Shown piece by piece: positions 20,187-31,250 of a stretch of DNA of 64,000 bases. The notes below the pieces were generated by a model. It was given only the letters and a program-made list of their open reading frames with translations, had not been told where the DNA came from and made no database searches. This stretch comes from Ixodes scapularis (lineage: Eukaryota; Arthropoda; Arachnida; Ixodida; Ixodidae): the NCBI RefSeq assembly GCF_016920785.2, contig NW_024609857.1, forward strand, positions 77,063,570 through 77,127,569, written 5' to 3'. Position 1 is the stretch's first letter; the number at the start of each line of letters is the position of its first letter. The position numbers were made by a program, and so were the translations under genes.

Positions 20187-21882
20187 TTCATGCCTTGTTC
20201 CCAGGAAGTCTGTTTATTTACTAACTTCACGATACTGCTCGTGCACGGGGTACGCAATCGTCGTATCTAATGTACGCGTTACGTACCTTCGGGTCTGTGG
20301 GTTTAATCAATGTAGACATTTCAGCGGAATGTTCTTTTAATGAGACGTTATTTACACTGGACAACGAAAGAAAGACTCGGTTTAAGAACGTCATAGGTCG
20401 AGCAACTATTCAATCAGTTCGAACGGAATATGCAACAACTTGCGAGAAATGTGTGGTGCTCAAAAACAAAGCACTAAAACAACATAACATCTTTCGAGAC
20501 ACGTTTCGCGTTTAATAAACAAATATGGAGACAAACGTGAAAGCAGCATCCACTAGCAACAGTTTTTTATTTTTTGTATTTTACGCGTGACTGAACCCAG
20601 AGCATTGAAAGCAAGTGCTGTGAAATGGTAATCAGTATTTCTGCACCTGTGTTGCGTGGTTTTCTTTAATTAAGAACCCGCACCGGCACCAAACTTGGTA
20701 AATGAACGCGGTATTGCCATATGACAGACGCGGGATACTTCCGGATGGAATAAAATTTCGCCTAGATCACAGCCCTATTAGCATATTCGACCGCGCAGTG
20801 ACGACGGTCTTTAATATAAAGGGATTCTAGGCAATGCAAATCCTGTTTGGTTTTCGCATTCAGCTGCATTCGTTCTCAGCTCTATTCGGACGGCGTCTGG
20901 CGCAGAGACCTCGTCGCGAGTTGTTGGTTCGTATTATTGAAAAGGGGTTCGAAAAGATAATGGGAATTCTGTTGTCTCCTCCGCGTCGCATGCATGGTAT
21001 CCCAAGAAAGCAACACGCACGGTTTCCATCAGGGCATAAAATCGCCCCAAGCAGGAAAAAAAAGGTATTATTTCTCAAATGCCGAAGAGAAAATGCAAGA
21101 TAACGTGATAAATAATGCTAGTATCCTCGATCTCATCAGTTGAAATAAATTGATATTGAACTCTGATATTGATGAATAAATACGTAGTTGCTTAAAGGAA
21201 ACTAGCATGGCAAGACCGCAGCAACCTTATATGTTGCAAATTAGTTTTGAGCTATGGTAATAGTGAAAGTTTGAATTGTGGAAATATTGAACCGAAGATT
21301 TAAAACTTTGTTCAGAGAAGTGCATTCTTGATTCTCATTTTCAAAATGGTGTAACAAAATTATGTGATACAACAATGATATTAGAATACGACAAAACGTC
21401 TTTGTAAAATAATTACTTTCACGCAGAGGCAAGCTTGGCACAGGAGTTCTTTACGAAGTATGAATTTTTCGCTAGTTTTTTTTTACTAAAACCTAAAGCT
21501 TACACTTATTATGGCCTCAAAAGTAGCGCGAAAACATTCATTATCGCATGGAGACATTTCAGGGGGACGTGTTACGACATTATTAACTCATTATTTACTA
21601 GAAGAAAATGGTCCCACTATTTTTGGCAGCCATCTTACTTTCGTAGAATTATCCCAGTATGAGTGTCGGAGAGGCGCTATAAACTCTGAGTGCCAAAGCA
21701 CGGCGTCGGCCGAAAGTATGTTAAGGCATGAAAATAAAAGATTAAATATTAGGTATATACATTGCGACGAAACCAGGGCTACGAGCAGTGTTCCAGGTAT
21801 TTACTGGGGAACACCACCCTCAGGGTTCCAACCCTACATATCGAGCGCCATGCTGCTTAGAAACTCGGCAATGAAATGTTTT
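20187..21882. other. Unassigned, no gene recognised
   Basis: AT-rich with several short open frames (up to 162 codons at 21511-21999, whose 3' part runs into the composite repeat). None shows a recognisable domain. Confidence 0.4.
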
Positions 21883-22435
21883 ACAAAGCAGCTCTTAGGC
21901 GCTCGTTCCCGTGTTTTGCGGCGTCGGCGTCGCCATCGCCGTCCGCGTAACTGGAGGAGGAGGGGAGGGGAGGGGGAGGAGGAGGAGGGGAGGGCATAGA
22001 GGAGGAGGGTACGAAGGAGGAGAGGGTATGAAGGAGGGTATGGCTGGGAACAGGAGAGGGTGCGGAAGAAAGGGGAAGGGTATGAAGGAGGAGGAGGGGA
22101 GTGTAGGAGGAAGACATGGAAGAGGAGGAGGGGAGGGTACGCAGGGGGTGTAGGGGAGGGTCCGTACCCTCCCCCTCCCCCTCCTCCTCCATATCTTCTC
22201 CCCTTTTGGGTACAAAGGCGGAAGAGGGTAGAACCGGAGGAGGAGGATAATGAAGAGGATCAAAAAGGATACGGAGGAAGACGAGAGAGGGTATGCAAGA
22301 GGAGGAGGGGAGGATATGGAGGGGGAGGGGAAGGTATGGAGTACTTCCCCTTCTCCTCCTGCGCACCATCCCATCCTTCTCCTTCATTCCCTCCCCTGCG
22401 TACCCACCCTTTGCAATCCTCAGGAGCTGCGCTCT
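21883..22435. repeat. Composite foldback repeat, copy B (GGAGGAGGGGA array)
   Basis: The left end CAGCTCTTAGGCGCTCGTTC and the block GCGTCGGCGTCGCC match copies A and C; the right end is AGGAGCTGCGCTCTAATT. The interior is a polypurine array (GGAGGAGGGGAGGG) that switches to its complement near 22160, giving a long imperfect hairpin. ORFs rich in Gly, Glu, Arg or Ser, Pro are artefacts of this array. Confidence 0.75.
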
Positions 22436-22895
22436 AATTTTTTATTAAAGAGATTTCGTAGATGTCTCTCATTTTTTTCTTTTTTAGTTGCTCAGAGGTT
22501 TTGCAGCTATATTTCAAAAATGAAGTTTCCGTTTTTGGTGACTACTATGGGTTGACACTAGATGAAAAGGGAAAATGAATAAAAGCAAGAATTGATAAAA
22601 GATTTTAAAGACACTTCGGCGAATCACCTCTTATGGTCTCGTGTTGGAAGTCATCCAAAAGTAAATTTCTAAAAGATGCGAAGGACATTAGAGCTAAGAT
22701 CAACTTTCAGAAGCAAACCGGATGACCTACTCCACTACAAAATTCTCAATGTGCACAGATACCCTGCATAACTGAAGCAGGCTTGCGCAATATCATATGT
22801 ACTATGTAGATTAAAAAGTCGTCGAAATTTGCCAAATCCGTTTTAGAGACATTGCTTGCAGTTTTGATTATTTACATCATGTACAATGAGCACCT

Positions 22896-23459
22896 TTAAA
22901 GGTGTACTCCGGCGATTTTTTCATGGTCGCTGATTTGCCTCAAAATTGCCTCAACACACCGATAGACATGGCTCTACGAGCTCCCCAAGTATTGTGTGAA
23001 AATAAAAAAAATAAAAAATTCGCGAAGTTATTGAATTTTTTGAATTTCGTTTTCATCGCGTTTCTCAAACCGAGAGTCCCTACTGGCAAGATTGAAGTGT
23101 GACGACAGAAATGGTACAAAGTGGGCAGTAAGCCATGTTCCCAACTGATTGCAAGACGTTTGATGGTGGGAAAAGAATGTTTGTTAACTGATTCACTGAG
23201 AAGCACGCAAAAACACTCGACATACTCTGTTTAAGACAACATGCACGACCTGAAAGTCTGTACCATGTGTGACGTCACACCACTGAAGAGCGCGCAAAAT
23301 TATGAATGCTGGTTTCGGCATCATCTTCATTTACGGTTTTCTCAATTGCGATTTTGAATTTCGAGAAAATAAATAGCATACCATGACGATTGAAGTCCGG
23401 GTAGTCAGAAAATGCAATTTGTTTAGGTAGCTCAAAGAACGGCCGGAGTACCCCTTTAA
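22896..23459. mobile_element. MITE with TTAA target duplication (piggyBac-type)
   Basis: TTAA at 22896-22899 and 23456-23459 flank an element that begins AGGTGTACTCCGGC and ends GCCGGAGTACCCCT. The 14-bp TIR has one mismatch in the outer bases. The element is 556 bp with no transposase. A diverged relative lies near 49990-50210. TTAA duplications are the hallmark of piggyBac transposons. Confidence 0.75.
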
Positions 23460-23639
23460 CGGTATATTTCATACAGGTGTTATCTCGCCGGGGTTTAAAC
23501 GCGCGATTGTACCGCCCCAATTTAAAGGGGAATATAAAGAACGCAAGGAACTATGTCAGTATTGATTATGTCAGCGATTTGGCGCATGAATAAGTGTGTC
23601 GTCACGATAATTAACTCTTTAAATTAATAATCAATAATA

Positions 23640-24130
23640 CCTGCCAGTATGGTTTCAGAAAGGAAAATAGTACAACCGCATTTCTCGAAAAAGTAATTTG
23701 ATATTGTAAACAGAGCACTTGAGCACATAACATAACTATTTAGTTCAGTTTTAGACTTCTGAAAGGCCTTTTATAAAGTTGATCGCTCAATCTTCTTGAT
23801 AAGTTATATGCAATCAGTTTTAGGGAATTTTATTGCAATAATAATATATATAAAAAACTATTTGTCTGGCAGAACGAAAAACGTTTGAATGAAGCAGTCA
23901 CAAAGTAGCATTGAAAAGAAACGTTCCAGTATGCCGACAATACGGCCTAGGTTCTCCCACACGATAAATTTTATGTAACTGTACCACAATTTGAAAGCAT
24001 CAGAAGTAAGATAGTAGAATAATTCGAACAAAATCCTATACTTGTAAACTTGAAGAAGTCGAAATTAATGTTTTCAAGAAATCCACATAATTGTTCTTCG
24101 GCTTTATCTGAAACAAAATATATGTATCAA
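23640..24130 (+). pseudogene. Jockey/CR1-like LINE reverse transcriptase relic
   Basis: Broken plus-strand frames give QYGFRKENSTTAFLEKVI, then a block equivalent to FSKAFDKVDH-ILLDKLYAI, then KLFVWQNEKR. These are RT motifs 2a, A and following of non-LTR elements. Several stops and frame changes occur. The YADD block is degraded; a later frame resembles the usual N-K-L-Y-L-N-x-x-K-S segment (24030-24070). Only the RT core survives. Confidence 0.6.
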
Positions 24131-24205
24131 AATCGCGGTAAATTAACTTCTGAAGATTGTGCAATATAGTAAGGATTGCATTTTGACGGGAAGATGCCTT
24201 GGGAA

Positions 24206-24345
24206 TCAGAGTGTCGAATCAACATTTTTATCGGTTCGGTTCGGGTTCACTGCTTCAGTTCCGGTTCAATTCCAGGGAGCAAAAAAAAAAACGGTTTAAC
24301 TTGGTTTGAAGTTGTATGAACTGGTTTGAACCGCTAAACTGAGAA
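24206..24345. repeat. hAT-like left end, solitary
   Basis: CAGAGTGTCGAATC followed by CGGTTCGGTTCGGGTTC, SINE-free, matches the left end of the element at 9478. No matching right end was found within the next 600 bp. Confidence 0.45.
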
Positions 24346-24781
24346 CATATTTTGCTCATTTGTTTAGCAATAGGCACTATTTTAACTGTGAATCTAGTAA
24401 CTACATATCTGTTTATCATTCGTGCAATCACCTTTTATTTTCAGGTACCAAAATAAGAAATTGCGTTTTTTTAATGTCGACGAAAGAGTAGAAGAAAAGC
24501 TATATTAAAGAAAACATAGATACTAACGGCATGTTTATACAACTCAAGGTGTATTTGTTTACATTATTCGCGTGTATTTTACCATAATCGAAAGGTTACC
24601 AGTCGGGTAGGTTACCCAAAATACACTTGATTGGTACAACGATTGGTACAACGTAATATTGAAAGTCGAATCCTGGTTGTGCTTTTGAACGTATGAATTA
24701 ATTACAGTGGATACAATGTCAAAATCGGCACGTCCTCGCCATATATATTGTGAAACCTAGTTTACGGAATACGTTTCAAAA

Positions 24782-24946
24782 TAGGGAGTTTTCGTAGACC
24801 GCATTTCCCCCTCCGCTAAATCCACTGCAACGAAGAAGTTGCTACTGCGCCAGCGCGCCCATACCCTTGACTGTAGAGTTCCGGGTATTGTAGCGGGTTG
24901 CGGAGGGCGTTGCAGGACGGCGAAGACGATCTACGAAAACTCCCTA
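24782..24946. mobile_element. MITE with TA target duplication (Tc1/mariner-type)
   Basis: TA dinucleotides flank a 161-bp element beginning GGGAGTTTTCGTAGA and ending with the exact reverse complement TCTACGAAAACTCCC, a 15-bp perfect TIR. No coding capacity. A TA target is typical of Tc1/mariner, but the short TIR also fits other TA-targeting groups. Confidence 0.75.
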
Positions 24947-25006
24947 ATATATGGGGAGCGAAAGTTCGTCTACTTCTTGCGCAGGGGTTGCACTGACAAC
25001 AGGAAG

Positions 25007-25110
25007 CCGAGCTCTGATTGGCTCTGACGAAGGGACAGTAGGGAGAGCTCAGTGCGAGCTGCCTTGAGGTCTACCCACGATTCTTTTCATCGGAGCCAAT
25101 CAGAGTTCGG
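25007..25110. repeat. Inverted repeat carrying CCAAT-type boxes
   Basis: CCGAGCTCTGATTGGCTCTG at 25007-25026 pairs with CGGAGCCAATCAGAGTTCGG at 25091-25110, 18 of 20 bases. Each arm contains an ATTGG/CCAAT motif. Function unknown. Confidence 0.7.
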
Positions 25111-25314
25111 CGTTCTCACGTCACCGCAACATCTACTCAAGATGCAGACGAACTTGCACTCCACAAATGATGACGACGCAACTGAGCTAAAAGTAATACT
25201 ATTTTCAAAATGTTTGGAAAGTTTTAGGACAAGCCCTTTCAGTCTACCTTTTACAGAAACCCTGAGCGGCAGTCAAAACGCTTGGTTTTCTGACCAACAT
25301 TGTTTACACTTAAC

Positions 25315-25480
25315 CAGACTTGGGAAATAATTTGTTAAAAGTAACGGATTACGTGTAATCCGTTACTTTTTAAAGTAATTTTTCAATTGCCACGCTACTT
25401 TTTTTCGGAAGTAATTTTGAATGTAATTTCGTTGCGAAATATCGGTAACGGATTACTTTTATTACTCGTTACCTTTTAAA
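25315..25480. repeat. hAT-like end with AAAGTAACGG palindromes
   Basis: CAGACTTGGGAAATAATTTG and the following GTAACGGATTACGTGTAATC resemble the ends of the CAGTCTTGGG hAT family at 30337 and 56663. The opposite end was not found downstream, so the copy seems truncated. Confidence 0.5.
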
Positions 25481-27214
25481 AATACTATAATAATACAGTT
25501 ACTGGAGCAATACGAGCAGAACATTCAGCAGCATAAAGAGAGCAAGCTCAACAAAGTAGAAAACATAAGGAAGGGGAGAATTGCCGAAAAGAAAACATGA
25601 TTTTTTGTATGACCGGCTATTAGAACCACTAGAAAAACGGGCAAGGCATGTACAAATATACGAAAGGCAAAGATCAAGTAAGACAACGCCGAGTAGGCTC
25701 TCCGTCGCTTTCCATTTTGTGTTTTCTTCTTCTCTCGGACAGAAGAAAGCTCTTCCTGTTCGTTTGTTTTTGTCCTCCCTACACCGTTTCAGCCCTTCCA
25801 ACTTCTCCGACGTCTCCCGCCACCTGCACAGACATCAAACGCGGGTCTGTACCCCCTCGATTCGCGGGTTCATAACTCGCGTAACAGATGATGTAGCCTC
25901 GCGCGAAGGAGTGGAATCCTCTTTGTCTTTTTATGTGCGCTACGCCGTTGAGGCACGGCTGAAAAGCGCCCGGTGCGAGGTCAAGAGCACCGCCTTCGAG
26001 GGTATGGACGATACCTCTTTTGGTTTACTTGTATGGTCATTGTAGTCGAGTCTTTTTCCTCACTTTACAGGGGGGGGGGGGTGGTTAGGCTATCTAAGGA
26101 GTGCTGACAGAGAGACAGAGAGAGAGCGTAAAATTGGTGTGATCCTCTATTGTTTTGTGAGACCGATGGCCACCGCTTCTCTCGCTCTCTATACACTCCC
26201 CTCCCCTGGCCTCCACGTATGCAAGCGAGAACCGACGAACGATCGATAACCCGTAACCGCCAGTTTTTCTCTGACCGGTCGAGTTTTCGGTCATAGAGTG
26301 TCCGTCGTCTCCATGGCCATCTCTTAAGGAGGTGTTAAAAAATCAGGGCATCAAGGGGAACGGAAACCTAGAGTTTCAGCGCATATTTTGCTTGCCAAAA
26401 ACACACATTGTCATCAGCAAGAACAACAAACTTTAATCTACGAAGACACATGAAGGTAAGCTGGGACAGCTGCATTCTGCATTGGCTATAGATTGTAACG
26501 TTCGAACCAAGTTTGTTTTTTCTTGTGAACAACAGGCAAAACCCCCGAGTCAAAATGAGCTCTTATAGATCACTTCTTTAGCTCCGAATCTCGTAGCGGA
26601 GGTAGACGCTGCTACTCAGCATACGCGCAGCTAGCTTTGTCTACACAACTCCAGGGTTCAATTCCCGAGATCGTAAGCTAGCGGGATGGCGGGTGTGGTT
26701 GCAGTTTTTGGTGCCCTGTCAGCTTACAGGTGAATGGAGTGCACCTTCACTCTTCCTCTAAAATATAATATTTTATTTTTACAAAGAGCGCGTATTCAAC
26801 TGAACATTTTCGACATAGCTTGAGTTTTGAAGTTTGTTCTTGACAAAATGACTGTCAATCATTTTGCAAATAAGCATACCCTTGCTAATTGTCGATTTTT
26901 TTTGTTAAAGTTAACAAAGTAGTATTTCATACTCTACTCGACATTGCAGCTACTTAATTCGTCACCTTCTGACTGTCTGCGTACACAATCATCGCAGTTC
27001 CCCCACGTGCCCCTGTGCACTTTGTTTTTGTCCTGCCCACAGAAACAAAAAAGTTGTTCATTGCATAAAATAGACAATAACAGACTTTTTTTTTTGTTTC
27101 AGAAGTTATATATGTGTCAGGATCACATAAATATTTAAATCAACTTCATAATAAAAAAATTGTTTAATGCTCTCTCAAATCCCTTATAGACGTGCACTTC
27201 GAGGATAAAAACGC
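25481..27214. other. Unassigned, weak tRNA-like block at 26585-26680
   Basis: A B-box-like GGTTCAATTCC lies at about 26654 with loosely complementary flanks; a convincing A box upstream is missing, so it may be a decayed tRNA-derived SINE. The 154-codon plus ORF at 25581-26045 has no recognisable domain. A G run at 26070-26080 and AG repeats at 26107-26127 are simple repeats. Confidence 0.35.
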
Positions 27215-27424
27215 CGGAAAAGATTTGAAGTGCATATTTTAGGTAATTTTAGGGTGCATTTAGTTATTACGTATATCTTTCAGGCTGTGGACCCGTTATT
27301 CATTTTTTTTCAAATCAAGCGGCGGAAAATATTTGAATAGCATTTTTCAGGTAATTTGAGGGTGCATCTACTTATTATGTATATCTTATGGGCGGTTGGC
27401 CCTTCATTGACTTTGTCAAATATT
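27215..27424. repeat. Diverged tandem duplication, ~108-bp period
   Basis: CGGAAAAGATTTGAAGTGCA at 27215 recurs as CGGAAAATATTTGAATAGCA at 27323, and both copies continue with GGTAATTT, AGGGTGCAT and GTATATCTT at matching spacing before a CAAAT end. Confidence 0.8.
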
Positions 27425-27923
27425 GTCCGTAATAAATATATTTTTACTAACATCAATAAATTTGACTATATGAAGTTCACATAACCGTTTATGACCGACA
27501 CGTCAGGACGAGACTCGAAAATACGCCAACTGTTGAGTCTGCGAAAACGTGCTTTTTTGTTCGTTGTATGGTAGTGTGTCGCGGGGTAGGCCAAATGAGA
27601 ATGTGTGCTCACATATTATATCTGGAAACAAATACAGGGAGTGTGCATAAAGATAGATAATAAATGGTACTCTTCTAAATAATCCCCTACATATCGCCTT
27701 ACTGCAAATTGAAATATATAAAGATGCATGCAATAATATTCCTAATTATACATAAATAGCGAGAAGGACAGACATCGGATTGCATGAGCTCGAAACTTCG
27801 CCAAATACTCTCTCGGGAGGCTAATGCTATATTCGGTTTTACGTGCACTCGTTTTAGGGCTTCACTTTACAAATCTATGTTTTATTAGTCATGAGCTGTA
27901 ATATTTATTAGGCTGCTTCACAT
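27425..27923. other. Unassigned, no gene recognised
   Basis: AT-rich DNA. The 76-codon minus ORF has no known motif. Confidence 0.4.
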
Positions 27924-28351
27924 TGTCACGAATGACAATTGATGAGGCGATGATAACTGAAGAAACTAAACATGTAATAAGGCGAACTTGTGCCCAAAAA
28001 AATAAAAAGGATACAAAAGGTAACAGCAGAGCGTCGCGGGCGTCGATGTCGGCGAAACCGCAGGATCGAGTGCCGGGGCGAGACTGACTCCGCTCGCCAC
28101 ACGGAGCCCCTTATGTACATGCGTGAGCTTCTGGAATAATCGGCGTAGAACGTTGGACACGTAGAACATTTTGACCTTGAACACGCCAACAGGATTCTAG
28201 AATCTACCAGAAAACTAAATTACAGGAATAACAAAAGATGCGTCGCTCCCAGGAATCAAACCCTGGCTTTTCGCGTGGGAGGCAGGCACGATAACCGTTA
28301 GGCCACGCGGGCGCTGCCTCCTTGGCCAGCTGCGCGCGCGGCAATATTACA
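27924..28351 (-). repeat. Solo LTR related to the gypsy LTR at 34939
   Basis: On the minus strand it runs from TGTAATATTGCC to GACA at 27924. The order of blocks matches the LTR at 34939-35356: tRNA-like block, GTTCTACGTGTCCAACGTTC-type block, CGTGTGGCGAGC, a GACTCTGC-type block, ATTTTTTGGGCACAAGTTCG, CTTCAGTTA. No internal gypsy DNA adjoins it. Terminal 4-5 bp duplications are not evident, so the exact ends may be off by a few bases. Confidence 0.65.
28240..28313 (-). other. tRNA-like block inside the solo LTR
   Basis: The minus strand has an A-box-like TGGCCTAACGGTTA and a B-box GGTTTGATTCC at tRNA spacing. The T arm CCAGG/CCTGG pairs perfectly, and a 7-base anticodon-type loop CTCCCAC (CCC) sits on a CCTGC/GCGAA position resembling valine or glycine tRNAs. 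The acceptor ends do not pair well, so it is not a functional tRNA. Confidence 0.6.
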
Positions 28352-29119
28352 ACGAGACTGCTATATATACTGCACAACTTTACAATTTTGACATCCCGTT
28401 TTGGTAATGTTGAGAACATCGCATTTCATCCGAAAACTAAACTGTTTAACATGCTTTGCCCATGACGTCATCGCACGATATACTGGTGGTCATTGCGATT
28501 TGTTCTTGGTAAGAAAATCAAATCTGGTGGTGCAAAATGCACGCTGCGGGAGGTTTGCACTCAGTGCAAGTAATGTATTCGAGTAATAAAGAGTATTCTT
28601 GCTTGGTGCAGTTTCGAGAGGAATGGCGCGAGCGCCTGGCACCACGAAAACTCGCTTTCTTGCAGGAGTGATTTTGAAAACAAAGTCGTTTCTTAGGTCA
28701 CGCTGGTCTAGTCTGTGGAGATGATGTGGAGCAGAGGAAAGTTTAGAACACAGTATGTTCTTAGCCCCCCCCCCCCCCCCCCCCCTTCTTTTCTTTTTTT
28801 CAATGCTCCCCCAGGGAGTACTCTTCATTCCTGAGGGACTCGTTCCCCTGTTTGGGGTTGTCAATGCGACAATTCTAAAATTATATTTGTTTTATTTGTT
28901 AACAGTAATCCCCCGTTTCTTTTATTTTGCACCCAAGAGCTGTGAAGTTTAAACAAAACGGAGGTGGTCAAAGCTTGGGGAAGGGCTTGAGAAAGACAAT
29001 CCTCTGAGACTCGAGTACGAGACACATGCACATCGAAACCGTCCGAACCGACGTACGAACTGTCGGAACGGCGGTCGGACGCGAGAGTTTTTGTCGCACC
29101 GGAGTCTTCACACTGATGT
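28352..29119. other. Unassigned, contains poly(C) run
   Basis: A C run of about 25 bases lies at 28767-28793. No gene recognised. Confidence 0.4.
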
Positions 29120-29715
29120 CAAAAAAGAAAGCGCACCGTCTTTCTGGCGTTCCACCGTGAACTGAATAGCAGGTTCGACCAGATTGCGGTCACTCACAAA
29201 CCGGTGTCTATTATCCGTTACCGACTTCATCTCCCCGAGGAGAGCCCGGGAAGGGAAAAGTCCCAAGGCCTCATCTGTCGCCTCCCATGCGCGGACTGCC
29301 CTCCTGTTTACGTGGGGTAAACAAAGGACTTTCCGGAAAGCTTCTGGCGCCACATATACGACGTAAAGAAGAAAGAAGTCCAAGTCAGTGCGCTCGCTGA
29401 ACACGAACTGGGTCACAGCGTGTTCTTCGATAAAAGCGAGATCCTGGGAACGAAACAACATTGGCGTAAACGTCTGCACTTCCTGCGAGATCCTGGCACA
29501 TCCAGACAACAAAAAATAACATCAACAGGTCGTCGGGCACGATACCAAGCGTCTATGTCTGAAGGGTTTTCTGGCTTCGTTAAAAAACCCAGTTTCAACA
29601 ATCACAACCGGCTTAAATACGTCTCTCCCACCTCCGTCCAACTCACAGTCCCCTGCAACCACGGGACGAACTGGTGCCGAAACGTCAAGGAATCTTTTTT
29701 ATATTAAACTTTAGT
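29120..29715 (+). pseudogene. Decayed Penelope-like element, GIY-YIG C-terminus
   Basis: The plus-strand frames give CADCPPVYVG with a stop, then TKDFPESFWRHIYDVK, and LAEHELGHSVFFDKSEILG followed by WRKRL. This is the Penelope GIY-YIG layout (C-x-x-C-x-x-V-Y-V-G, then A-E-H-x-x-x-x-H, then a W-x-x-R segment). It ends HGTNWCRNVKESF over GCCGAAACGTCAAGG, the position of the hammerhead-like tail in related copies. Family: the C-x-x-C-G-K type of Penelope with GIY-YIG. Confidence 0.6.
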
Positions 29716-30328
29716 TAGAGGTTTAAATTTCGGTAAGACTATTATTTTCTTAACCACACAGATTTCTGTCAAAGATGTTTACGTTCATGAATATATCTAC
29801 AAGATAAAAATCATTATTGTTACAATTCAAAATGACCGGCGCCGCTTTCTGATTTAGGTGTTGCGCTATAATGTTTTATGTCACGACCTAGAGCTTTGTC
29901 AAACTACTCAAGCGTGCGGCGGTCGAGTTCATGGCCTCTTGAGAAGAACTTGCCAGAAGTATATCTCTTTAAGGTTTCGAGTAGTATTATAACACTAGCA
30001 TGTGGAAGTGACCGAGATGTCGCCGAAAATTTCATACACTTAATATACCACACAGTCAGGACACAAAAGAAGGGCGAAATGTTTTTGTACGCAAAGTGAA
30101 GGGAAGCTCGTGGAAACTGATAATTTTTTTTTTTTTGAGCTGAGACACTTAGTTTTAAAATAATACGATACCCTATAACGACGTTGACGGGGGCACTCAA
30201 AACATTAAGAAAAAATACGTTTCGCCGAAGTCAATTCTTATTTTAGTCAAACAATATCAACCTGCAGAAATATCCAAAAATTACGGGCTGGCATTCCCAA
30301 GAAAAAACCCAAGCCGACGGACTGGCTG

Positions 30329-31250
30329 TGCACAGACAGTCATGGGTAAGTTACTTTTAAAAAGTAATTCGTTACAGTTACAGTTACTTTCAGAAAAAAG
30401 TAGCGAAGTTACCGTCACAGTTACCGCAACAAAAGAGTAACTCGTTACAGTTACAGTTACTTTTAAAAAGTAACGACGTTACTTTTCAGTTACTTTTCTA
30501 TAACACAAATATTTTTTTGAAAAAACTAGAAAACGCTTTTCACAACGTTTTATTGCAAAAAATTAAAAAAAGTACGCCTTTTACTTCATATTGTAACTTA
30601 GCAGCAGTTGCTTCTTCAAGTTAGGGTTTGAAAGTTTCCACGCCAGAGTAGTGGCGCAAATCAAAATACGAAACATGCGCAGTGCGGAGTAGTGGCGCTA
30701 ATCAAAATACGAGACATGCGCAGAGCCCTTCACGTGTATTATTGTTTTACGGTTGATTCACCCGATTAAAAAGCGTTTGCACAGAAAAAAGAAAAGAGAG
30801 CGGAGGTAGTGCTTCAAGACACTAAGATGTAAGTGTTTAGGCACGAAGTACAAGCGCGTGCGTAAAGATAACTAGATATTTTTTTCATAAAATCTACACG
30901 TGGCTATATTCGGCTCGTTACTCGCGAGAAAGAACGTATTCACAACTTTGTGCAAGGCCAGCTTGACACTCGAAATTTCGGAATAGACGATTTGGACAGT
31001 GCAAGGAATGGCTTAATTGCACCTCGCTCAGTGATATATTATTCATAAAACACTGCAAAGTAACGACAAAAGTAACGTCGTTACTTTCATCGTTACCTCA
31101 GAAAAAAGTAATAGAACTACAGTTACAAGTTACATTTTTAAAAAGTAACTCGTTACAGTTACAAGTTACCAAAAAAGTAACGAAGTTACAGTAACGCGTT
31201 ACTAGTAACGCGTTACTAGTAACGCGTTACTACCCAAGACTGTGCACAGA
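30329..31250 (-). mobile_element. hAT transposon copy, internally deleted
   Basis: An 8-bp duplication TGCACAGA at 30329-30336 and 31243-31250 brackets an element with ends CAGTCATGGGTAAG and CTACCCAAGACTG. Subterminal blocks of AAAGTAAC and GTAACGCGTTAC at both ends match the copy at 56663-57798, which is in the opposite orientation. About 906 bp, with no transposase frame visible. Confidence 0.85.

Noticed and set aside
21881..22437. Gly/Glu/Arg- and Ser/Pro-rich ORFs on both strands
   Set aside because: Products of the GGAGGAGGGG polypurine array in composite copy B.
25581..26045. 154-codon plus ORF as host gene
   Set aside because: No domain, signal or homologous pattern recognised; length is not exceptional for this window.
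28240..28313. Functional tRNA gene
   Set aside because: A and B boxes are present but the acceptor stem does not pair, and it lies at a fixed place in an LTR.
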